The notes beneath the pieces are model-generated. The model did not search any database, had not been told where the DNA came from, and worked only from the letters and a program-made list of their open reading frames with translations. The position numbers and the translations under genes are program-made. Shown piece after piece: positions 34,266-45,827 of a stretch of 64,000 nucleotides of DNA. This DNA is from Antrodiella citrinella (lineage: Eukaryota > Basidiomycota > Agaricomycetes > Polyporales > Steccherinaceae), in contig SGPM01000134.1 of assembly GCA_004802725.1 (NCBI GenBank), positions 1 to 64,000 of the forward strand, in the 5' to 3' direction. Every line of letters starts with the position of its first letter. The stretch's first letter is position 1.

Positions 34266-34969
34266 ACTCGATTATGATCTCTCTTTAACTTCATTCCACA
34301 TCATGACATTAGAATTCTCGGACACACATCCCATTCCGCGCATACCTTTTCCACATGTGATACCTTTCTCTTCGTATGTCGAGGTCACGTCCTATTGTAT
34401 TATCACTATCTGTATCACTGTCGTTTTGTACTTGTTCTGTACTTAGAATCCCGGGTAATAGTCGTTCTACGTTCACAGAAATAATCTTATGATCAGGCTC
34501 CCCCTGCTACGATTGTATTCTCCTGACGTCCAAGCTTTCGTGGCCTCAGCGCTGCTGGGCGCGTACGGCTTCTCTTATTCATTTTTTGCGATGTTCGGTG
34601 TCCTCGTGCTCTTCAGCGTGGAATGATTCTCGTCAGTTAACGTTGCGGAGGAGCCAGACGAAGACACGTGCACTGGGGCGAGAGTCGCGATCGGCGGCGT
34701 ACGGGCGTCTCAGCTTCAGCGATTCGCTTTGGGGCCCTCAGGCTCATCTCACTAGCAAGCACATCCGCATCTGCTGTTACCATCCTTGTTCCTCAACTGT
34801 TTATTGTATCCTGGTGTCTGAGGTCCGTCTTGCTTAGTCCGTGCGTTTTGCACGATTTCTATATATTCCGCTCTTGGTGAGTCAACTTCGCCACTACTAC
34901 CCTTCCACCGCCACACCTGCGCAAACACATGTCAACGTTGTTCCACCTTTTTCAGCTACAGGATCGGAG
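34266..34969. other. Region upstream of the Crinkler/RHS-type gene
   Basis: A T-rich 3' end is followed by several short plus-strand frames (34586-34880) with GT/AG sites around them. One could be a first exon of the next gene, but no join could be supported. No repeat was recognised. Confidence 0.3.
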
Positions 34970-36849
34970 ATGTCTAAAGAGGCGGCATTACGGCGGAATC
35001 GCAAGGACTGTGATGAGCTGGATCCAGAGGGGAAGTGGTCCAAACTGTGCACCATGTTGTGGGGCAAGGGCGACCAGGCGCCTTTGTTTGAAGCGGTGGT
35101 TATTCGTCGCTCAGAGGGCGAGGATAGAGTGGCTGATGCAGTTCCCAGTCGTTGTTGGGTTCTGTCATCGTCTTTGTCTGAGGTCGGGATCCTCGACGAC
35201 ATGCTTGTGGAGACTGCCATCATCCGCGAGGAATACCTCACCGCGATCGACGACATGATTAATGTCTACGTCAACGACACTGAAAAGTGCCTGTTGGACC
35301 GACCGAAGATGCAATGGATGTCGACACTCCCATGAGCGTGTACCCTCGGGCCTCTATTCCTAATGCATTTGATGCTCAACCACTCAGAGAACCACGCAAA
35401 ACGAAGCGTTGGTTAGGTCATACCGTGACCGGTCAACCGGGCATTGGTAAGTTTTCCTTTGCTTTTTTCGTAAGACTCCATCTGAATCAAGATCTTGCAG
35501 GTAAAAGCGTGCTTCTGATCATCATCCTCATTCTGCGTCTCGCCGCCGGGCTGCCTACCGTGTTGATAGACCAGGCTGATTACATGACTCTGTTCATCGA
35601 CGGGAAGGTTTATTCGATTCCCATGGCTCCGTTGCGGATCATCGAGTTCTTTCCACGTCACCTTTGGATCTTGTTCGACTCCAATCACGACGTCTTTACC
35701 CCTCGCTCTCGCCTCTTGGGGAGCTACCTGTTCCTGGTTCAAGCGGCTTCGCCGCGAAACGAACGCATAGCTTGGAGGAAAAAGAGCAGTATTCACCTAT
35801 GGTATATGAAAACTTGGACGTTGGTCGAGTTACTGTTAGGGTCAGCATTGTTTCACCTGTTCCAGACTGCTTGCTGAGCTAATCTTGATATTCAAATAGG
35901 CGTCAGTTTCAACGCACTGGGGATGTGTGCGAAGAGGTGTACCTCAAGCTGTATTGGAGCAAGTACGCGCCATCTGCACGACTTGCATACAAATACGGAA
36001 ATGAAACCACGCTACGCAGGTGCGACAAGGACACCCAGAACCAAATTAAGAGACTGTCGTACGACAATCTATACAAGGTCTTCCAAGACGCTTCTGCGCA
36101 TCACCTTCAACAAGATATCTCCTATCACCTTATTCGTTTCGATCCCGACGGGGATCGTGACCCTATCGTCAAGATACCCACGCAACATTTGTGCGATATG
36201 ATCTATTCATCCGTATTGAAAGGATCTGGTCCACATATCGCAAATTTCTACTCCCTCTTCTTAGAGACAAGCTACTCCAAGGTGAGCGCTGGATGGATCC
36301 TTGACAGAGTCTTGCACAAGCTTCTCGTTCGAACGCTTCAGTGGCGCATTGAGCCCCTTGAGCGATCTTTCACTCGAAAGTACACGCATTGGAGGACGTA
36401 TGATGATGCGACCTTTGCCACCGAGTACCTTTCCATCAAGTGTTCGGACCGTGGAGTGGCCACATTGGAAGATCGTGTATGGAAAGTGGATAGTCTTGAA
36501 GAAATTTCGATCAAGCCATACAACGCTAAGTCTACCCTCGACCTTCAAAGCGCATACTATGCTCCCATGCAGAAGAATCATCCCTCCTTTGACTCTTTTC
36601 TCTTCGATGCCGTGCGGGGGCTCGCTATCGGTTTCCAAGCCACTGTTGGCGACAGACACGACGTGAAGCTGGGAGGTTTGTCATGGTTGTAGAATCAGAA
36701 TAAGGTCAAAGAGGTTTGGTACATAGCCGTGACCCCAGATCAAGATATTGATCTCGCTCTGGAAGACGGGGTCGAGCGAGTAGTGACGAAGTGGTATCAG
36801 CTGAGAATCAGGGAAAAGGACATAGCAGCTGTGGCTGATCTGCTGGGAT
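34970..36849 (+). pseudogene. Crinkler/RHS-type P-loop protein interrupted by an in-frame stop
   Basis: Exons 34970-35286, 35388-35446, 35501-35840 and 35900 onward join in phase. The N-terminal segment (MSKEAALRRNRKDCDELDPE, IIREEYLTAIDDMINVYVND) leads to a Walker A motif VTGQPGIGKS, split by an intron after GIG. SPMAPLRIIEFF-like and LWILFDSNHDVFTPRSRLLG (Walker B region) follow, then YWSKYAPSARL and a long helical part. The end has SAYYAPMQKNHPSFDSFLFD and LAIGFQATVGDRHDVKLGGL, the C-terminal block of Crinkler/RHS (CR-type) proteins of basidiomycetes. Reading runs 502 codons to TAG at 36690. The same frame then continues with VKEVWYIAVTPDQDIDLALE to TAA at 36849, exactly as the family does. 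The TAG is therefore a nonsense change, or readthrough. CR proteins combine an NTPase with nuclease-like modules and are linked to transposons and effectors. The true 5' end is uncertain. Confidence 0.78.
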
Positions 36850-37093
36850 AATCGTCGTGTTTGAATGTTAACTTCCTATACCTCCGGAATAATGAGATGA
36901 AACGTGTTTTTGCGTTGCGGCGTTGAGGACTACAGGGGAACGCCCGGGCCGCAGGCTCTATGGGCGTTTGTAACCAAAGCACGTGGTAGCGATGCTCAAC
37001 AGAGAGCCAGAGATTGTGCAGCCACTACTTACTCTGTTCCTCTTTCATTCAAAAGTCTTCGTGAATTCTGACTTGTACGTTCCGTCGGTAGAT

Positions 37094-39080
37094 ATGTCGC
37101 GTTTCGTTCGTGCTTCCAAATATCGGTGAGTTATCTGTGTGCTTCACGAGCTGACCGTAATCAATTTTCTGGTGCGCAGACACGTCTTTGGACAAACGGG
37201 AAAGAAAGAATATGGCTTTGACAACATCAAGGTGACCGGTAGTGCTTGGGACACGAACGTCGTCGCTGCTTCCGCCGTGAGTCACGCAGTCTGATCAGCC
37301 CGGATTACACTGAAAGAAAGTGACACAGAGATACATCAGTATAAACTGGAACTCGTCTGGAGGCGGTGCATTCGCCATCCTGCCCCTCCCATCCCCCTTC
37401 AATCATCTCCCACATAACCTGCCCTCCAAACTCCCGGATATCATCCCTCTCGCTCGCAGCCACACCGGGCCCGTCCTCGACACCGCCTGGTCGCCCTTCA
37501 ACGACTCGATCGTCGCGTCCGGCGCTGAAGATGGTAAAGTCATGGTCTGGAAGGTGGAGGATTCTCTATATGAAGGATGGGGCCAGGAGCACTGGGAGCC
37601 TCAAGACTTCGACCCCGTCGCGCGTATCGAGGTCTCCCCGAGACGTGTTGGACAGGTCCTCTTCCATCCGACTGCGGAGCACGTTCTTGCGACTAGCACT
37701 GGCGATCATCTCGTGAAGCTGTGGGATCTGAACAATCCGGAGCAATCGAGGTCGGTGTTGCACGGGCATGGGGATGCTATCCAGAGCCTTACGTTCAACC
37801 CTAACGGAAACTTGCTAGTCACCACATGCCGTGACAGGAAGATTCGGATATTCGATCCTCGTTCAGGCGGTGATGCAGTGCGTGTGGCTGAGGGACATGG
37901 AGGAATTAAGGTGCGTGATCTTGAACGATCAGTTCAAGACAAGGTGCTGACGTCAATCCTAGGGTGCTCGTGTCGTGTGGATGGGTGACAAGGACAATAT
38001 TGCTACCACTGGCTTCAGCAAGATGAGTGATCGTCAGGTCGGTATCTGGGAGACTGGCAACCTGAACAACATCAAGATGACCACCATTGATCAAACCTCT
38101 GGTGTCCTCATGCCCTTCTGGAGTGACAACAACCTGCTCTTCCTTGGTGCGCTTGATATGCTCTGATCTGCGGCGATAATAATCTGACTCTTCTCTTAAA
38201 ACAGCTGGTAAAGGGTGATTGTCGTCATTGCAAGTAAATATTTGATCGTGTGCTGACTCTTCGCTTTCGATAGTGACGGAAACATTCGATACTACGAATG
38301 GGAGAACGAGGTTATGTTCCCTCTGTCCGAGCACAAATCCGCTGACCCACAACGCGGCATGTGCTTCCTCCCTCGTCGTGCTCTCAGCGTCTCCGACTGT
38401 GAGATTGCTCGCGCGTACAAGGTGGCCGCCAACTCGATCGAAGCTATCGCTTTCATTGTTCCCCGCAAGGTACCGAGGACGCGTCTTTCGCGTCTGTTAT
38501 CATACTGACGCAGCTTATAGGCTGACTCCTTCCAATCTGACATCTACCCTCTTGCACCTTCCGCAGAGCCCGCACTGACCGCTTTTGAGTTCTTCTCCGG
38601 CCAGAACGCCCCCGCCAAATTCATCAGCTTGGAGAACGGTGACATCTTTACCGGCCCAAACCCTAGTGCTGCACCAGCCCCCACTCCATCGGCTGCCCCC
38701 CAGGCCACCCGAACCGCTAGCGCGCCAGCCCCGTCACCCGTGTCTGCACCTGCGCCTGCGCCTGTACAAGTCGCCACGCCTGAAGTCTTGTCCCCTGTTG
38801 CCTCTTTCCGGTCTGAGCGGTCTGAATCTACCTTCTCGCCTCCCACTCCTATCTCTCGTTCACAATCGACTGCTGGCGAGGTACGCTTCATGAGATGTAT
38901 GTTTGTCTGCATTGTGAAGCTAATTCAATCGTACAGGAGGAGCTGTCTTCATTGAAGTCGGAGAACGACAAGCTGACTGCTGAGTTGAGGGAGTCGCGAG
39001 AGAAGATTAGGAACTTGGAGTTGCAGGTCGAGAGTGCCAAGGCGAATGCTCGCAAGGCTGCTGCTTTGTTGAACGCGTAG
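37094..39080 (+). CDS. CRN1: Coronin (actin-binding WD-repeat protein)
   Basis: Eight exons (37094-37125, 37180-37276, 37329-37910, 37963-38146, 38205-38214, 38274-38469, 38521-38880, 38937-39080) give 534 aa. The N-terminus SRFVRASKYRHVFGQTGKKE is the coronin signature. The WD40 beta-propeller follows (GPVLDTAWSPFNDSIVASGA, ATSTGDHLVKLWDLNNPEQS, VWMGDKDNIATTGFSKMSDR), then the conserved LAGKGDGNIRYYEWENE, PQRGMCFLPRRALSVSDCEI and IYPLAPSAEPALTAFEFFSG. A Pro/Ala/Ser linker connects to a C-terminal coiled coil (ELSSLKSENDKLTAELRESR) for trimerisation and Arp2/3 contact. Coronin bundles actin and regulates Arp2/3 at cortical patches. The fifth exon is only 10 bases; it is required to restore AGKG and the reading phase. 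The linker is shorter than in yeast Crn1. Confidence 0.96.
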
Positions 39081-39345
39081 GGAGATCATTTGGGAATTCT
39101 GAAAATCTGCACGACCTTCTCAGTCATTGTTTTCATTTGTTCTGTGGTGTTCGCGAACAAATCTTCCTCAACGGTCAGACTGTACAATGATGTTCAATAC
39201 ATGACTCGGAGACTTTGTACATTATATGTTTTGCCAGTCGTGAGCGCGCGGAAGCAGCGTCGGGAGCCGGAAGACCGTCGCGGTACGTAAATTATAACCA
39301 AGTCAAAAACAGGCAGGAGAGCACGCTCTCTCCTCGACGTCCACC

Positions 39346-40938
39346 ATGTCCTCCAGGATCCTCACGAAAACCCTCTCGGGGACCGTCTCACAGGCGACAA
39401 AACGGGCAACGTCGTCTCGGGTACGATGCATGGCTACGGAGTCGGGGGAGCTGAGGAAGACGAGGCTGTATGACTTCCACGTCGAGAATGGTGCTAAGAT
39501 GGTGCCGTTTGCTGGATATTCTATGCCTCTTGCGTATGGATCTGTGGGTGCTGGTATGTATCATTTCAATCTTTCTTTGCAGCTCAGTTCACTGATCAAA
39601 TTTTGAGCGTAGTCGCCAGCCACCACCATGTTCGGAAAAGTGCAGGATTATTCGATGTCGGACACATGGTTCAATCCAAGTACGGCCCATGGCTTTTCAA
39701 GTGTCCTGCAAACCTCATTCAAGCTAAAAGTCTTCCTCGTCTAGCTTCCTCGGCCCCACCGCTACCCAATTCCTGGAATGGGTCACTCCCTCCGGCCTTG
39801 CCGCCCTCAAGCCCTACGCCTCTACCCTATCTGTCCTCTTGAACGAAACTGGCGGAATCATCGACGACACCGTCATCACCAAACACGCCGAGGACGCGTT
39901 CTACGTCGTGACGAATGCTGGCAGGAGGGACCGTGACTTGGCGTGGTTCAAGGAGAAGGTTGCGGAGTGGAACAAGACGGACTTGGCGAAGAAGGAGGGT
40001 GGTGTTGAACATGAGGTTCTGGAGGATTGGGGATTGCTTGCTTTGCAAGGTGCGTTGTGCCTTTCGATTTACACGTGGTCGGGTTGTACTCAGTTTTGGT
40101 GGTTTGACTAGGTCCTGAGGCAGCCCAATTCCTGCAGACGTACACGTCGTACGACTTGAAAGAGTTGACTTTCGGTAATTCAGCGTACATTGTTATCGAG
40201 GGCTTCAACCTCCACGTTGCGCGAGGCGGATACACCGGTGAAGATGGATTTGAGGCACGTCTACTTCGTATACAGTCTGCCTACGCTTTCCTGACGAATG
40301 CTCGCAGATTTCAATCCCACCATCCGAGACGACCGAAGTCGCTAAGCTGCTTTCCAAGGGCCCAGTTCTGCTCACAGGCCTCGGTGCGCGAGACAGTCTG
40401 CGCCTGGAAGCTGGAATGTGTTTGTACGGTCAGGACCTGAACGAGGATATCACCCCTATTGAGGCGGGACTGACTTGGGTTATTCGTGAGTACATCAACG
40501 TTTATATTTGTAGACAAGATGCTAAGGTTTGTGACAATTACCATACAGCTAAGGCCCGGCGTGAGACCGGTAATTTCATCGGAGCTGAGGGTGTCAGGAA
40601 GCATCTGAAGGAGGGACCACCCCGCCGACGAGTCGGTCTCATCGTGGAGGGTGCTCCTGCAAGACGTCTGTACACTTCTTCTCTCTCACATTCAAAATTT
40701 GACGGGTTTCGCAGAGGGAGCTCCGATTTTCCACCCAACGACGAAGGAGCCACTCGGGACTGTTACGTCTGGCATCCCTTCACCGACTCTGTCACAGAAT
40801 ATCGCCATGGGCTATGTCTCCTCCGGGTTCCACAAGAAGAACACAGAACTCTTGGCAGAAGTCAGAGGGAAGAGCAGAAACGCCAAGATAGTCGGTATGC
40901 CGTTCGTGCCTACCAACTATTACCGTGGATCAGCATAA
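39346..40938 (+). CDS. GCV1: Glycine cleavage system T-protein (aminomethyltransferase), mitochondrial
   Basis: Starting at ATG 39346, a presequence rich in Arg, Ser and Thr ([20 protein letters not shown]) precedes the GcvT fold: [49 protein letters not shown] (spliced), [52 protein letters not shown] and [19 protein letters not shown]. The C-terminal OB-like domain has [40 protein letters not shown] and [13 protein letters not shown]. The enzyme transfers the methylene group from the aminomethyl-lipoyl H-protein to tetrahydrofolate, releasing ammonia, in the mitochondrial matrix. About six introns, 50-60 bases each, interrupt the gene. The invariant Asp of the folate site (GLFDVGHM) and the Arg of [12 protein letters not shown] are present. 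Nothing suggests damage. Confidence 0.95.
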
Positions 40939-41973
40939 GTAGGAACACGCCCCAGTCTCTCACCAGGCTCGCCCATTGGATATACCATTAACTAAAGTAC
41001 ACTATTGCTCGCTTGTCGTTAATCCATATTCACTTCATCCATCCCATCTTATTCCTGTCAAGAAAGGGCGATCGGCATCAAGCACGTTCACGTCCCAGTT
41101 GGCAGACGAACACCGCTAGATGCATCTTTGCATCACTCGCGGTCTCGGGCTCACTTCATTTCGGATCGGGGTCTACAGCACGGGCGTTCTTATAGAGCGA
41201 TTCAACTTCCCAAGGATCCTCATTGCATATCCGATAGGCTTGCCGCGCCCCCATCTCAATTGAACAAGGTCCGTCTTCAGCGCATGCCCGTCCTACCAAG
41301 ATCTGATAGACGCTATAGTTTGAAGGAAGACATTGTGCCTGCGTTCATATTCTGCACTTTAGATGCACTCATATCGCAGTGCTTCTACTTTTCACGGCAG
41401 GTGCGATCACCTCTAGCAGAAAATGCCACGTGAACAGCGCGTCGCGATCTTCACGAATCCGCGTACATACACGCCTGCGATTGTGCTCATCTTCCAACAC
41501 ACAAACTACAGGATATGCTGTACTCAATCCCGCGTCTAGGTATACCTTGGAACCTTCAATAAACACCACTCACAGCCTGTGTGTCATAACCTATCGATGA
41601 TGATTGAAATGCACGGCCCTAATATCCCACAGTCCTCATGCCTTGCTCAATTAACATGGCGTAGGATTGAGGAGTCTTTAGCGCGACTACATAGGATGGA
41701 GCGGCAGACGAGGGTACGCTTTGACTTCCTTGACTCGTTTACTTGACTAAGGCGTACGCTCTCTACTCTTCAGACGTTCCCTCGACGACGTATCACTCCT
41801 CTGAAGGTTATTTCACGGTCCAGGACCGCACACAAGAGTGTTTACACCTGACGCCACAGCACGACGCAACAGCCTCCGCGTCCTGACTCAAAACCAAGTA
41901 CGCTTCCTCGTTTCCCATTGTCTCTCACACATACCCAAACTTAAAGCTCACACTATCCCATTCTAGTCGAACA
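40939..41973. other. Intergenic, about 1 kb, no gene recognised
   Basis: Short frames at 41013, 41128 and 41379 overlap on both strands and lack motifs. I see no repeat or RNA gene. The C/T-rich last 150 bases probably form the leader of the F-box gene at 41974. Confidence 0.4.
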
Positions 41974-44608
41974 ATGGCGACTCACGTCACGTTTAACATG
42001 CTCACGGACCTCTCGTCTATTCGCCACTTGACCAAGTCCACGCAGCGCATCGTCGTCGAAGACAGGATGGCGATGTACCGGAGGGCGGCGCTTTACTTCG
42101 CGGGATATTTGAACGCGTTGGCTGGGGTTACACGTCTGCCTAATGACGTTCTCATTGAGGTGTTCAGCTACCTTCGACGCTCTGCCGGGGATGAACGTCA
42201 CGTCGTCGCTGTACGTCAAGTATGCCAGAGATGGCGTACGGTGACGCTTGGGTCTCCCGTGCTTATGGCTCGGGCTCGGGTTATTCCACTACGCCGAGAG
42301 CAAGCAACACAAACCGACATACTCCCTTTCGTTCTTCCGAGGTCTTCGGCCTCGCCTTTGACAAGCCCGAGCCCAAGCCGTTCTTCCAAGCTCTCAGAGG
42401 TCGTACCAAACCCTTCGCACCATGCAGAGCGTTCGCCTCCGCCGTCTTCGACGATCCCAAGCCGTTCTGCCAGTAGCAGTATTGCGTCGTCAAGGCCATT
42501 GCCGGCAGAGCATGTACACTCAGAACGCCAATCCAGCGCAGTATGCCAAACGGTATCTACATCAAACACCCTTCCACATCTATGCGACTCCATGTCTCGA
42601 TCTCACTATGCTCGTATCTCCCATGCCGATCTGTCCTCACAAATTCCCTATGCTCATCCTATGCTGTCCAATCCCCATGATTTGACTCGATCGTATGCCT
42701 CACTATGCTCATTCCTACCTCAACCATTACCTTCAATCACGATTCCAGACCTCTCTCATTCCCTCAACGACGCATCCACAAGTCCCCTTGGATCAGCCAT
42801 CCAACATATACCCCCGCAGACTTCAGACTATGTCAAAACCTCCTCGACGACGCAGCTTCCTGGCAGTGATGATGCGGATTGGCTTGCATCAATGGTCCCT
42901 ATTCTCACCCTCTCGGAGAGGGATCATGGACGCAAGATTGCATCTACTGATGCAGAATTACCACCTCTGAACTTGTCCTTTCTGAAGCCGAGGTAAGCAC
43001 GACGTCGTACAACTATCAAGCCCAATCAATTCAGGGCGATTCAGCAGAAGAGACACGAACTTCCGCGTTCCCGGGCCTGAAACTATTCGAGTAGCATTAT
43101 CTCCGGATAGGTGGGACACTCCCTCACAATCCTCGAGCGCACCGTCTAGGCCCGTTGTGTCACCAAAACGCAAGTCCTTCATCCTGGAGGAAGACGACGA
43201 GGACCACGCTCAGCCTCGTGGTAAACGATCTTGCTACATGGCTGCTCCTTGTCGCACGGCTTTCACTTCTGCTGTAGAGTGTTTGAATTTGGTGAATGAG
43301 GGAGGTCTAGATGGATCGACTAGCACCTTATTTGCTCCCTCAAGCGCTTCATCCAGCCCTTCCGGTTCTCCGAAACGCAAGTCTTCAATCCTAGAAGATA
43401 ATGACGAGGTCGATTCTCAGCCATCTGGCAAGCGATCTTGTTGCACGGCTGCTTCTGACTATACAGCTTGTCCTGCTGCAGAGCAGTTTAGTCTGATCGA
43501 TGAAGACGTCACCATGGTCAACATTAATGATGGCATTCCTCCCAGTCCGAACCCAGTTAAATCTACAAAACATCTACCCAAGCCACGGAAGGTTCTCTTT
43601 GCACAGAAACGCATGCTGAGGAGGCTCAGAATTGCAACGCGCAGATCTCACCGATTCAGACGAACGGACAACGTTGACGAAGACATCATCATGATTGATC
43701 TGACTACTTCACTGGTCTTCTGGCCGTCAAAACGGACTCGTGATGACGACGAACCTCCTCTGCCCCCGCCCAAAAAGAGGAAGAGATGGACGCAGCGCAA
43801 AAGTCGACAACGTAGACGCAACTGTCGTCGGAAGAACGCTGGGAAGGAACTATGGGCCAAGAGACGGCAAGCAAGTCATCACAGAGACCAGGCTTTTTTG
43901 AACGAACTCATAGCGGATGCTTGCGCCGAGAGGTCATTTACTCATTGTGAGTAGCATGAATCTCTTGACGAAATAACATGAACTGAGCCTTATCCAGATA
44001 CGTATCGTACGACCCATGTCGACCCAGATCCCGTTCCTTTGCATGAAAAGATTCAGCGGATGCGTGATCTGGACGAGCAAGAAGCCCGAAAACCTCAGAG
44101 ACCGCAAGTAGGCCAGGACGCCCCGCCCCAGCGACCAAGAGGGAAGAGCATTGCTGATCAGCAAGACGCGGGTTCAGAGCGTAGAAGGGCTCTGCGCAAG
44201 TATCGTGGAGACTCATCGACGGCTCACGGACCGTGGACGTCTCAACGAGCGGCAGAGCGGTACCACACCATCTCAAAACTCTTCGATGCAGCCAGATTCT
44301 CCTCACAGGACCCCATCACGTTCGAAGATATCCCCTGGCCGGTGCTCCTCCGACCGGGAACGTACGGGCCCGCCGATATCGAATGGTCCACGATAGAAGG
44401 GTTCTTCGCTACGCTTAAGGCGGAGACGGCATGTCCAGATTATAGGCGGTTGGTCGAGCAGAGCCATAGGAGGTTCCATCCGGACAGATGGCGAGCGAGA
44501 AGAGTATGGGAAGGGATGAAAGACCACAAGATGAAGGACACGTTGGAGGCGACGGTGAATATTGTCTCGCAAGCTCTTACACCAATTTGGAGTGACGCGA
44601 AGAGCTAG
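41974..44608 (+). CDS. F-box protein with long disordered middle and HPDRW-type C-terminal domain (843 aa)
   Basis: Three exons (41974-42992, 43045-43946, 43998-44608) join in phase into 843 aa. Residues 25-105 hold an F-box-like domain: ITRLPNDVLIEVFSYL-type (here VTRLPNDVLIEVFSYLRRSA) with HVVAVRQVCQRWRTVTLGSP. Residues 110-340 are Ser/Pro-rich and probably disordered. Residues 370-640 contain two repeats of the form SPKRKSFILEEDDEDHAQPR / SPKRKSSILEDNDEVDSQPS followed by GKRSC, then very basic stretches (PPPKKRKRWTQRKSRQRRRN), so nuclear location is likely. The C-terminus has ITFEDIPWPVLLRPGTYGPA, IEWSTIEGFFATLKAE and HRRFHPDRWRARRVWEG, ending in VSQALTPIWSDA. I recall this HPDRW end from many uncharacterised Agaricomycete proteins. 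The join of F-box and HPDRW parts depends on my splice model. Confidence 0.65.
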
Positions 44609-45189
44609 ACTAGCACCAATGCATACAACACTCCTTCGCCTATGAGATAATGAAGCTCGTGGCACTGATACTTCTGAATTCATTGGGTCCTAAAAAGTTG
44701 GAGTCCTTCCGCGTTATTCGCTGCTATAAACTTTGAGCATGTTCCAAGCAATTATGGAGTGAAGTACAACGGAAATACGATGAACAGTACGAGAACAAAT
44801 ATGATATCTTCACCATGATGCGTCAAGAAGTGAAGACGTGTATGAGTCGAAATATACTGGCAGTAGAGTCAGAACATACTAATACACGTCAAGCACAGTC
44901 CACGTTATCGGATGTTACAGAATGTATACGCGTGGAACTGCAGAATGATATCGTTTTCAAGACGATAAATGCGAAGCCATCGAAGGGCACTTCGAGCTGC
45001 CTCATCTGGAAGCAGGCAAGTTATCAATCAATACGCCAGAGTGACAACCGACCAAGAGTTTAATTTCAGGCTCACCAGTAATGTTCAGAGTGTCTTCCTT
45101 GGTGTTTGGAAGGAAATGTCGGCGAACACCGTCGGGATAGCGCAGTCAAAGGAAGGAATTTGTTCGTCATCCGCATCTGCTGGAGTGAC
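44609..45189. other. Intergenic between convergent genes
   Basis: A/T-rich sequence without recognisable motifs. A plus-strand frame of 82 codons at 44815 has no family resemblance. Confidence 0.35.
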
Positions 45190-45569
45190 ATCCTGACCGA
45201 GGATTTCAGAACGCATGAATGGCTAGATTGCAGAGACGCACACTTCGTTGGCGTTGCTGATTTCGTCACACAACCCAGAGACAGACACCTGCATCTCGTC
45301 CGTTGCGCCGCAGTACACCGCATCCGACGTCTCCCTCATGTCCGTCAGATCTTCCATAGCCAACATCTCCCGCATCTCGCTCTGCGACTCCTGTACCTCG
45401 TCAACCGTTTCCTGCATGTCTGCCACGGTTGTCTGCAAAAGTTGCACCCGCTCTTCCACAAAACCCAGTCGGGTTCCAACAGGGAGATTTCGCATTTGAT
45501 GTCCTGAAAGTTCTTTTGCATGTCGGTCATGTTTTGATTGAGCATCGTTATGATGTGGATGTCTGCCAT
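45190..45569 (-). pseudogene. Small coiled-coil gene, copy A, with a frame break
   Basis: The ATG at 45569 starts MADIHIITMLNQNMTDMQKN, which stays open for about 70 codons. A second frame takes over near 45490 with LGFVEERVQLLQTTVADMQE and TVDEVQESQSEMREMLAMED, followed by LTDMRETSDAVYCGATDEMQ. Both parts are strongly helical with heptad-like spacing of Met, Leu and Val, so a coiled coil is likely. The two frames are offset and no GT...AG intron fits between them. A relative with the same plan (MADAHHLATLTDAVNTLSHN, then Q/V/E-rich heptads) lies at 55290-55691. It lies downstream of the F-box gene at 45828 on the same strand. Function unknown. Confidence 0.45.
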
Positions 45570-45827
45570 TTTATATCTTTAACGATGGGATATCAATGCA
45601 GTGTGTGTGGGCGGATAACACGACGTGTGAGGATGAAGACATTCGCGTCTCCATAATATGGACCATAACCGATTCAGATGTGACGCGTACACGTGCACAT
45701 GACCGCGTTTTTGAGCGGTTCGCAACCTTGCTTCTTGCAAAATCCGCGAAAACTGGAAAAATACCACCCTATCATGATTACTAGTATTGATAATATCCAA
45801 CTATCCACGGGCGGTCGATATGACGAC

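Noticed and set aside
36674..36692. A very short intron removing the in-frame TAG of the Crinkler/RHS-type gene
   Set aside because: The only GT...AG pair there would span about 17 bases, too short to be spliced.
43420..44608. A separate J-domain protein at the end of the F-box/HPDRW gene
   Set aside because: HPD is present but the surrounding helices do not follow the J-domain pattern, and the exon joins in phase with the upstream exons.
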